A DNA stretch of 64,000 nt from Congeria kusceri. Its lineage: Eukaryota; Mollusca; Bivalvia; Myida; Dreissenidae. Shown here piece by piece: positions 55,264 through 64,000 of this stretch. Numbering within the stretch: the stretch's first letter is position 1; each line of letters begins with the position of its first letter. Position numbers and translations under genes: made by a program. Below the pieces are notes generated by a model that worked only from the letters and a program-made list of their open reading frames with translations, was not told the DNA's origin and made no database searches. The stretch covers positions 7,036,801-7,100,800 of the forward strand of contig CM051033.1 of NCBI GenBank assembly GCA_027627225.1. The letters run 5' to 3'.

Positions 55264-56055
55264 ATGCAAGAAAACCCAAACATTCATACCAGTTCCGACT
55301 GGCTTCAAGTTTTCCTGGTCCAAGGTTCACAGAAATGTTGACTTCTAAGGCCGCTTTTCCATATGTCCGTTTCCGCATAAATATATATACAGACACGCTT
55401 TTCCATGAATCCGCATGTAAACGTCGAATAGTTTAGTTTTCTCTTTAATTGCAAATCGTTACAATGTCTGAGTAAGAAGCTTTTAAACATTTTTAATTAC
55501 GTCGGCTGCAAATATTTTTCACCATATGCGAAAACATTCACATGTGGTGGATTTTAAACAATATAAAGCATCCAACAATTATTTCTACAGCATCAGTCAT
55601 GACTTATTTAAAGGTTACCCATTAATAATGGTTATTACCGAGTTATCATACTGGGTGAGTCTTAGGTGGAGTTATCCATGTTTGTCTAGACTATTTTTTC
55701 TATTTTCCCAATGTTTTATGTATAACAGCCTTATGCTTAACATGCTTAGTTAGATACCGTGTCGTCTTTGCGGATACGAACTGCTGACATATGGAAACAG
55801 TCGAACTGTTTTTAACTTGTTCGATTTTTTGCAGATGCAGATTTGCGCAATGTGGATGTAGATATGGACATATGGAAAAGCGCCCTAAAGCATTCTATCT
55901 TGGATGCTGAAATGCTGTATTCGGTCGCCATTAAAAATTAACTAACTTTCTAATGCAAGAAAACCCAAACAGTGGTACTGGTTCTGACTCATTTCAAGTT
56001 TTCTGGTCCCAGATTCATAGAGGAATAATGAATTCTGAAGCATTCTATCTTTGGG
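55264..56055. repeat. About 100-bp direct duplicate, first copy split by a MITE
   Basis: Copy A (55264-55348 plus 55889-55905) and copy B (about 55955-56055) share atgcaagaaaacccaaaca, ttcaagttttc-tggtcc and agcattctatctt. Copy B is continuous and serves as the empty-site reference for the element at 55349-55885. Confidence 0.75.
55349..55885. mobile_element. 537-bp non-autonomous DNA transposon, PIF/Harbinger-like
   Basis: Terminal inverted repeats GGCCGCTTTTCCATATGTCC and, in reverse from the right, GGGCGCTTTTCCATATGTCC (19 of 20). Direct TAA lies at 55346-55348 and 55886-55888. The paralogous copy B reads attctgaagcattc through the site, so removal of the element plus one TAA restores the host. 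Interior frames (up to 75 codons) lack transposase features. The class is inferred from the TWA target and end sequence. Confidence 0.85.
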
Positions 56056-56516
56056 TGTCTGCCTTGCTACTTTTAAAGAACATTTTGGGTCAGAAACCCA
56101 TACTCAGATGAATTATGCAGGGCAATCATCTAATTACACATATAACAAGGGAGGTAATCCATATTGCCTGTTTGACCGAAGTATACTGTAGTTGTCTTTC
56201 TTGCTACATTAATAATTACAGTTGGGTCAAATTCTTTCACAAGCCTAAACTTGGGTGAAAGATGCAGGACAATCATGGCTCACGTGTTATTTAGTTTCTT
56301 TGAAAGCTTGTTGATATATGTTCCATATGTTGTCCACTAACAAGCAAATAACTTTAAACTGAGTCTTTCTTTTTGTACTTTTCTGTAAGTATCCTATAAC
56401 TTGTCTGCATCAGGTTGGAACCATTGTTCCATATGTTGGTTGTCTATTATGTTGTGTAGTTTTCTTTAGTTTTAACCCTATTTATTTAACCTTTAGCCTG
56501 AGGTTTATTGAGATAC
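56056..56516. other. Spacer, nothing recognised
   Basis: AT-rich stretch between the duplicate block and the SINE copy. Confidence 0.4.
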
Positions 56517-56650
56517 TTTCAAGTCTGTTTCCTGGGTAGAACAAGTCTTGGTGTCTATTGAGAAAGGTCATTCAAACACTCCCAGAGTATGGATCAAACT
56601 TATGATCTACCAATCGCAAGGTGGACACCATATCCATTATACAACTGTGA
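56517..56650 (-). mobile_element. SINE family A copy, minus strand
   Basis: On the minus strand: TTGTATAATGGATATGGTGT (A box region), AAGTTTGATCCATACTC (B box region), then tail CACCAAGACTTGTTCTACCC, AGGAAACAGACTT. The tail again matches the 59-60 kb minisatellite unit. Confidence 0.65.
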
Positions 56651-58140
56651 CTTGTATTTTATCTTTCCTTGTCTGGGACTGGCTATTCAGTGTGTGAAAA
56701 GCATTTCATTGTAAGGATGGGACTTCATGCAGTGCGTCTGAGTACATTTAATATGACCTGCTTCTGAAAATAAACATATCTAATCTGGAATACGTTGATT
56801 CATCAAAAGCAGCACAACTTGCTTTGCAAATAGCAGTCTGGGTTTGATAGAGGCCTTTTTAAGGCAGGAATTTAAAATGTAGCAGTTAAAGCTCTCTAGC
56901 ATCATCTGGAACAAAACTTGGGTTTCTAAATCCAATTGTAAGCATTAGGTCACACTTGTTGTGTCCGCACAATTCTACATGCTCAATCAAACGTTTACTC
57001 TATTTTCAAATCATAAAGAAAATTAAAGAAATGCAACCATGATTTATTGGAGGTATTAATGCTTATTGTTTACAATTATTATTTACTCAGCACATACATA
57101 TATGAAAAGAGTTTAGAATCATACACACATATATATTATATAAACACAAATCATTATTTAAAGAGTTTTTTGCATGGACAGTTGTCTGAGCCATGGTGAA
57201 ACCATTTTGGAAAAAAGCGCCGGTTTAAAATGATTGATAAAAGATCAGTTCTGTGGCAGTATTGTGACCAACACAGTTAGGGTGCAGTATTTCCACTATT
57301 GGTGAGACACTGGGCCTTATAGTGACCAGAATACAATGGGTACTGTTTGGAAATATAATGTGGGATGTGTTGTGTAGATCATGCAATTGATGACAAATGT
57401 GCATAGAGAAAAACTAAAGAGACAAACTAATCTATATTTTACATAAAATTATGCAAAAGTGTGAATGTTCTTTTACTGATATGTTCCAATGATCTATAGC
57501 ATTAATGCAAGCATTATTTTTTTAATGCAAGCATTTACATTTGTTTTCAAAACCATTGAACAGCTTATATTAATTTCCATAAATAATACATAATTTGCGA
57601 ATAACGTCTTTTGAATATAACAAATACATGTAGTATGTTTTGACCATACCAAGTGAGACATTTCTGTAGGCACATTTCTGCTGCAGCTAAGGCTAGAGAT
57701 TGCAGAGAGGGATCATCAGTATTAAGTTTTCATTTCCAATCAGTCTCAATGAAACACCATTGCTATTTCCAATGCATGTCATGCTGGTTCTGTTGGTTTG
57801 ATGTGTTCCAGATTTGAGATACTAGGTTTTCACAATGTACTGATGTTTTTTTTTAAAGCTCCTGGATACATTGTTTAAAGAGCTCTACTGTAAAACAATA
57901 TGCAGCCAATGGTGAAGAACAATTTATTTAGTGTCGTTCAGAGGCAATGTATTTTACAGATTGTGTATGGTAATTTCAGTTTTAAATGCCAGTGGGAAAC
58001 AAATGTACATAATGATATAGTGTATTCACATATTGAACAAGGGTTTTAAACATTTCACAAGCAAATTATTGGTAGAATACAGTTGCACATTTGAGGATCT
58101 ATGCAGCATTAGTGCACACTAAGGTCACATGTGTTAGGTT
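56651..58140. other. Spacer, nothing recognised
   Basis: About 1.5 kb of AT-rich DNA with no supported exon or repeat boundary. Confidence 0.4.
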
Positions 58141-58404
58141 ATTTCAGATATGGTTTATATAATGTCGAACGCAACTCTTTTGGCCTTCGTTGTATGTATA
58201 ATTAGCATTTTTAGTGTGTTCTAGTTCCAAACATGGGTTACTGTGTAAAAACATAATAAACTGGTATGTCAATGGCCAGGTTGTGTAGAAAAGCATTATT
58301 GTGAACACAAGATTACTAAGAATTGAAGTGGCCATACGTGTAAATTTAACATCTAAATGACCACACCATATGCATCTGAAAATATGTCTGTACGAGTGCC
58401 TGAT

Positions 58405-58860
58405 GTTCCTCACTGAAGAGTAAGATAGCTCTGCATCACCCAGGCATGCACCCCTTTGCCAGTGAAATGCTTCTCTGGAGCTCCTGTTTCCTCCGAGAAG
58501 ATCATGTCTGAAAAACTGATAATTCGTCCATCTTTTGAGCCTATGGTGCTGACTTCCCAGTGACCGACATATAAAGCTCTTATTACCGTTACTACAACAG
58601 TTATGTGTAGTGCTGTCTCTATCTGGTGGCAGTTCTGGTGTTCCACATGCCTGGTCCAGTGGGTACATGAGGTCTTTGCCCTGTGGTTTGTCCACCATGG
58701 TCATCAGTTCGTGGATATGGACTGTTTTATGGCGCAGTGAAACAATCATTTTGTTTTGTTTCCATTAACTCAGAGTGAATGTGTTGCAGTCAATGTCCTC
58801 GTTCATTTCCGAAACCCCTCCGTTAAGATGGTGGCCGTGCATTTTTCCCTGTTCATTGTG
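58405..58860 (-). pseudogene. Unidentified, probably frameshifted coding relic
   Basis: On the minus strand this GC-richer block opens with a 201-codon frame (58749 down to 58144) reading HIHELMTMVDKPQGKDLMYP. An overlapping frame (58646-58410) reads LYVGHWEVSTIGSKDGRIIS, then FSDMIFSEETGAPEKHFTGK. The first looks protein-like near its start, the second in its latter half, which suggests a lost frame between them. Upstream, the minus strand also has a short frame ending NEDIDCNTFTLS then stop. I do not recognise the family. The part of the 201-codon frame below 58405 looks like non-coding sequence. Confidence 0.35.
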
Positions 58861-59268
58861 GCCTTATAATTGCCATTACCTGCATACCAAATTGGTCAAA
58901 TGTTATGCTCAAAATTGAAATTGTCCTTCATATTGCCTTTATTATGACTTTCATCTGATTAACTGCCTGGAAATGTTTTTAGTGAGCAATTTCTTGGCTT
59001 GTAATTCCTTTTATTTAGTTGCATATGTGGTCGCTGTCTAAAATAGTACATTTCTGTATTACAGGTTTAATTCAAAGAAACCACATTACAACTATTTGTC
59101 TAATTTTCTGTAAAAACAAATTAAGGAACTGTTATGTTAGTTGCTCTGGTGAACAACTTGAGAGTATAATTACAAAACGGCTATATGGTGATTGCCCTGC
59201 AAGGGGAAGAATTTGTCAGCTCCCTAGACAGGGAAGGTTAAAAAGATATTTTTCACAAACACTAAGTT
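58861..59268. other. Spacer before the minisatellite
   Basis: No gene supported; the long plus-strand frame starting at 59019 owes its length to the minisatellite. Confidence 0.4.
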
Positions 59269-59269
59269 C

Positions 59270-60148
59270 CTTTTTCACATACATCAAGTACTGGTTCTAC
59301 CCAAGGAATGGACTTTCTCATGTAAATCAAGTACTTGTTTTACCCATGAAATGGACTTTTTCACATACATCAAGAACTTGTTCTACGCATGAAATGGACT
59401 TTCTTAAATACACCAAGTACTGGTTTTTACCCATGAAATGGACTTTCTCAAATACAACAAGTACTGGTTCTACCCACGAAATTGACTTTCTCAAATACAC
59501 CAAGTACTGGTTCTATTCACGAAATGGACTTTCTCACATGCACCAAGTACTGGTTCTTGCCATGAAATGGACTTTCTCACATACACCAAGTACTGGTTCT
59601 ACCCATGAAATGGACTTTCTCACATACAACAAGTACTGGTTCTACCCATGAAAGGGACTTTCTCATATACACCAAGTACTGGTTCTATTCATGAAATGGA
59701 CTTTTCTCACATACACCAAGTACTGGTTCTACCCATGAAATGGACTTTCCCACAAACACCAAGTACTGGTTCTACCTATAAAATGGACTTTCTCACATGC
59801 ACCAAGTACTTGTTCTATCCAAGGAATGAACTTTCTCACATACACAAAGTATTGGTTATACCTAGGAAATGGACTTTCTCACGTACATCAAGTACTGGTT
59901 CTACCCATGAAGTGGACTTTCTCGCATACACCCAGTACTGGTTCTATCCATGAAATGGATTTTCTCACATACACTAAGTACTGTTTCTACCCAGGAAATG
60001 GACTTTCTCCCATGGATTTTCTCACATACATCAAGTACTGGTTCTACCCAGGAAATGGACTTTCTCACATGCACCCAGAACTGGTTCTGTTCAAGGAATG
60101 GACTTTCTCACATTCACCAAGTACTTGTTCTACCCATGAAATTCACTC
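59270..60148 (+). repeat. 43-bp minisatellite, about 20 copies
   Basis: The unit is caccaagtactggttctacc, catgaaatggactttctcac, ata. Starts step by 43 bp (59288, 59331, 59374, 59417, then 44 to 59461, 59504, 59547, 59590, 59633), with a few later irregular units (for example 59990-60025). Because 43 is not a multiple of 3 and the unit has no stop in any forward frame, frames of 101-210 codons run through it; these are artefacts. About 31 of the 43 bases match the SINE family A tail. Confidence 0.95.
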
Positions 60149-60578
60149 GTTTTGTCATGCACACCAGAATATATTAATTTTCATTGACTACTGCAGTAGA
60201 ATGATTTCAACCTTCTTACTGAAAACATTTGTTAAATATGCCAGTTTTGTTACAAGCGTTGCAAAAACTCACACCAAGTTTACACTTCACATGAATCACA
60301 TGCAACTTTATATTGTTCCAAAAGTTAGCTTAAATCCTGTCAGTGTAGCAGTTGTTTAGGGCGTGCCATTGAGTAGTCCTGGGCACATATCTATGAAGAT
60401 TCTTAAGCTTATAGTATTGTTAACTTAAGTTGAATATAAATCAAAATCAGAATTTATATTAACACATTTCAAATTATATTGCAACTTCCTTGTCAAAATC
60501 TTTGAACCAAATAATACATATCTTAGTAAAAAAAAAGACCAAATATAAAATTTCTGAATATTTAGATGTTTCTTAATT
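60149..60578. other. Spacer, nothing recognised
   Basis: AT-rich flank between the minisatellite and the next array. Confidence 0.4.
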
Positions 60579-60580
60579 TT

Positions 60581-62471
60581 TAGCTCACCTGAGCACAACA
60601 TGCTCATGGTGAGCTTTTAGGATCGCCTTTTGTCCGTCGTCCGTCGTGCGTCGTGTGTCATGATTTTCATTCAAAGAACATCTCCTAAACCGCTGGGCAG
60701 ATTTTCAACAAACTTCACAGGAATGATCCTTGTGTGACCCTCTTTCAAAATTTTACAAAACGCTCTGGTCCGCTGCATATGTAGGTCACCAAAGCTAAAA
60801 ATAGATTTAAAAACTGAAAACTTGAAAAATCTTCTCTGAAACCACAAGGCTTGGAGCTTTCATATTTGATATGTGACATCCTCTAGTGGTCTTCTACAAA
60901 GATTGTTCAAATGATGCCCCTGGGATCAAAACTGGCTACGCCCCGGGGGTCACATGGTTTATATAGACTTGTATAGCAAAATGACTTTAAAAATCTTCTC
61001 TGAAACCGCAAGGCCTATAGGTTTTCATATTTGGTAAGTAACATTGTATAGTGGTCCTCTACAAATATTGTTCAAATGATACCCCTGGGGTCAAAACTGG
61101 CCACACCCCGGGGGTCACATGGTTTTTATAGGCTTGAATAGCAAAATGATTTTAAAAATCTTCTCCTCTGAAACCGCAGGGGTCAGAGGTTTCATATTTG
61201 GTATGTAAAATTGTATAGTGGTCCTCTACAAAGATTGTTCAAATGATGCCCCTGGGGTCAAAACTGGCCACACCCTGGGGGTCACATGGTTTATATAGAC
61301 TTGAATAGCAAATTGGCTTTAAAAATCTTCTCCTCTGAAACCGCAAGGCCCAGAGGTTTCATATTTGGTATTTAACATTGTATAGTGGTCCTCGACAAAG
61401 ATTGTTCAAATGATGCCCCTGGGGTTAAAACTGGCCACACCCCGGGGCTCACAAGGTTTATATATAGACTTGAATAGCAAAATGACTTAAAAAATCTAAA
61501 AAATCTTCTCCTCGAAAATCTGCAAGGCCCAGAGGTTTCATATTTGGTTTTAAAAATTGTGTAGTAGTCCTCTACAAAGATTGTTTAAATGATGTCCCTG
61601 GGGTCAGAAGTGGCCACACCCTGTGGCTCACATGGTTTATATAGACTTAAATAGCAAAATGATTTTTAAAATGTTCTCCTCTAAAACCGCAAGGCCCAGA
61701 GGTTTCATATTTGGTATTTAACATTGTATAGTGGTCCTCGACAAAAATTGTTCAAATGATGCCCCTGGGGTCAAAACTGGCCACACCCCGGGGCTCACAT
61801 GGTTTATATATAGACTTAAATAGCAAAATGACTTAAAAAATCTTCTCCTCGAAAATCCGTAAGGCCCAGAGGTTTCATATTTGGTATGTAAAATTGTGAA
61901 GTGGTCCTCTACAAAGATTGTTTGAATGATGTCCCTGGGGTCAGAAGTGGCCACACCCTGTGGCTCACATGGTTTATATAGACTTAAATAGCAAAATGAC
62001 TTTAAAAATCTTCTCCTTTGCAACATCTTCTCCTTTGAAACAGCAAGGCTTAGAGGTTTCATATTTGGTATGTAACATTTTACAGTGGTCCTCTACAAAG
62101 ATTGTTCAAATGATACCCCTGAGGTAAAAACTGGCCACATCCCAGGGGTCACATGGTTTATATAGACTTGAATAACAAAATGACTTTTAAAATCTTCTCT
62201 GAAACTGCAAGGCCTAGAGGTTTCATATTTGGTATGTAACATTGTATAGTGGTCCTCTACAAAGATTGTTCAAGTGATGCCCCTGGGGTTGAAAGTGGCC
62301 ACTACCTGTGGGTCACATGGTTTATATAGAATAAAAAAACTTCTGAACCTGCAAGGCCCAGATTTTTATACTCCAGTAATGGGTTTAGTGCCATTTTGCA
62401 CTCTTGTTATTAGCCATTACGATGCCTTAAACTCAGGTGAGCGACCTAGGGCCATCATGGCCCTCTTGTTT
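60581..62471 (+). mobile_element. agctcacctg element, full length, about ten 160-bp units
   Basis: The 5' end tagctcacctgagcacaaca, tgctcatggtgagctttt folds as a hairpin, followed by ggatcgccttttgtccgtcg. Units are as in 25002-26390. The 3' end ctcaggtgagcgacctaggg, ccatcatggccctcttgttt carries ctcaggtgag, inverted to the 5' ctcacctgag, so the whole element is bounded by a 10-bp inverted motif. No transposase. It is a complete non-autonomous element by structure. Confidence 0.85.
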
Positions 62472-62765
62472 ACTAATAGTCTTGATAAATACCATACCAG
62501 GTTATAAAGCAATTAGCGACCCGTCATATTTCAAATGTTTGCCTTTTTAATGTTCTTATCAGATAAACAATAATTATTGTGCTTCATAGAAAATGTGTTA
62601 CTAGTCACTAGACATTATTTGCTAATGCTAATTTATTAAGTCGTTATTTGTAAATTATATTTTATGCACCGTTTAAAAATCCCGCGTGCTAAGCAATACT
62701 GAATTGAGTTGGCATCATAATGTGTACATATCAGGTTATGAACTATACCACGGCTTTAAGTATAA
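62472..62765. other. Spacer, nothing recognised
   Basis: AT-rich, no supported features. Confidence 0.35.
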
Positions 62766-62769
62766 CATG

Positions 62770-62910
62770 ATGCTTACAATGATGGTGATGGTGTTGCTGC
62801 TGCTGATGATGATGATAATGATGCTTGCGACTATGATGATGTTGACGATTATAATGATTTATTGATGATGATGATGTTGATGTTCTTAATGATGATGATG
62901 ATTGTAATAT
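62770..62910. repeat. GAT-type microsatellite
   Basis: Interrupted (GAT)n/(GTT)n. The minus-strand frame rich in His and Ser is a by-product. Confidence 0.85.
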
Positions 62911-63069
62911 TCTTATGTAATATTCTGGACCGTTAGAGGGATGGTTTATGCAAGACACAGCAGGGATTGATTTTTGACACGCTTATTCAGTCTTAATATG
63001 TTAGACGAACTGATAACACAGCAACATTCAAAATGCAGCAAGCATCTTATTCGCCGTGCCTGGCTGTAG

Positions 63070-63300
63070 GGCCAAAAAAAAAAAGTCCTGTTTCTGGTCT
63101 CCCGACCGACCCTTTACTTTTGCTGCCGACCCTACATATTTTTGGTCCACAAATAATAAAGACTGAACAAGACTGTTACCGTGTACAATACAAACCATTC
63201 TCCCATCATACAAAAAATAAAATAAAATTTAAAAAAATCCCTACCTACCGACCCTTATTTTTGGGGCAGGAGACCAGAAACGGAACTTTTTTTTTTGGCC
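63070..63300. mobile_element. 231-bp MITE, GGCC-ended
   Basis: Inverted ends GGCCAAAAAAAAAA, AGTCCTGTTTCTGGTCTCC on the left against GGCCAAAAAAAAAA, GTTCCGTTTCTGGTCTCC on the right, about 33 bp. Direct TAG lies at 63067-63069 and 63301-63303. Same family as 52969-53044. The 3-bp target suits PIF/Harbinger, though TAG is not the canonical TWA. Confidence 0.8.
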
Positions 63301-63332
63301 TAGGCAGGGCTCAGGCATCGCTCAGTAGCTGA

Positions 63333-63540
63333 CCATTACAATGATGACGATCATGGTGACAACGACGATGATGATGACAGTGACGACGACCAACATGATT
63401 GCTGCGACGACGATGCTGATGATGTTAATAACAATGACGATGATTACGACGATGCCGATGATGATGACGAAGACAACGAAGATGATTGCTGCTATTATGA
63501 CGATGATAACAATGACGACGATGATGATGACGGAGAAGTA
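63333..63540. repeat. GAT/GAC microsatellite
   Basis: Interrupted trinucleotide runs (gatgatgatgac, gacgacgatg). The Met/Thr-rich open frame is a by-product. Confidence 0.85.
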
Positions 63541-64000
63541 TAGTAGCGCGAAAACGTGGATGACTTTAATGACATTGATTGATGCTGGCCATTAACAAAA
63601 CGATAGCCTCTACACCTGCAAGTTTTTGTTTGTAGCTGACTCAATGTAAACAACACAAATGTTACTGTCTGGATTGTGAATTCACAATTTCATTCTGCAC
63701 AATTGTACCATGTGATGATAAATGTAAACTTACTTAAAAATAAGCATGACCCAAACAGCTTCGTTTGGAGTTTTCAAAAAGTCTTTAAGTTGGCGCGCAA
63801 CTTCAGCTGACGCCATACTGAAAGCACCGTCATGTTGTGTTTGTTAGATTTTGTTATTTCTCTGTATTTTTGTCGCTAAATATAAATCCAGTATACGTGA
63901 ATTAAAAGGGAATTGAATGCTGAAACAGAGTCCGAGTGACAACACTACAAAATAAATGCAATTAGCCTATAATTTGCATGTTCATGTGTAACTTATAATA
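63541..64000. other. Spacer, nothing recognised
   Basis: End of the window; no supported gene or repeat boundary. Confidence 0.35.

Noticed and set aside
59019..60359. Long plus-strand frames of 210, 101 and 177 codons with repeated FSHTPSTGST-type residues
   Set aside because: They run through the 43-bp minisatellite, which has no stop in any forward frame; all three frames encode the same three phases of the unit. No start context, splice sites or domain.
62743..63595. His/Ser-rich and Met/Thr-rich open frames
   Set aside because: Translations of GAT/GAC microsatellites and of the MITE between them.

Overview
This looks like AT-rich nuclear DNA from a bivalve mollusc, and I favour a dreissenid (zebra or quagga mussel). 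That is inferred from memory of two things: the B-box/coiled-coil/beta-propeller gene near 34.4-38.9 kb belongs to a family I associate with Dreissena, and the long arrays with motifs such as ggtcaaggtcac, gaaacttcata and ttatgcccc are typical bivalve repeats. Genes have introns and are very sparse. Most of the window is mobile elements, their decayed copies, and unannotatable AT-rich spacer.

Layout. 0-8.7 kb: a 113-bp duplicate, a 140-bp-unit array (0.7-1.9 kb), spacer, a 160-bp-unit array (4.5-7.3 kb), and a truncated repeat. 8.9-24.6 kb: miniature inverted-repeat elements, SINE copies and further arrays in spacer, with one possible exon at 9.75 kb. 25-33 kb: dense arrays, one carrying a SINE, plus two exon-like islands at 31.5 and 32.9 kb. 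34.36-38.87 kb: a three-exon TRIM-like gene whose first intron holds nested repeats and whose last exon has an in-frame stop. 42.26-47.14 kb: an intact-looking Ty3/gypsy LTR retrotransposon on the minus strand, with two 224-bp LTRs, a 5-bp target duplication and one 1355-residue gag-pol frame. 48.1-48.4 kb: ten quasi-palindromes of 13 bp, mostly at 21-bp spacing. 51-57 kb: tRNA-like SINEs, a mobile element with a recognisable empty site, and microsatellite. 58.1-58.9 kb: an unidentified, probably frameshifted coding relic. 59.3-60.15 kb: a 43-bp minisatellite whose unit resembles the 3' part of a SINE family found elsewhere in the window. 60.6-62.5 kb: another 160-bp-unit array. 62.7-63.5 kb: GAT/GAC microsatellites flanking a miniature transposon.

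How the parts relate. The TRIM-like gene has compatible splice phases, but a TGA at codon 494 of 561 would remove the last quarter of its propeller. The retrotransposon is the only element here with a full protein complement, and its near-identical LTRs mean recent insertion. Several tandem-array families with different units end in the same CTCTTGTT-type terminus, which suggests they are non-autonomous elements moved by one kind of machinery. The most unusual items are the palindrome cluster at 48.1-48.4 kb and the SINE-derived minisatellite at 59.3-60.1 kb. All family names are from sequence reading only; no database search was possible.
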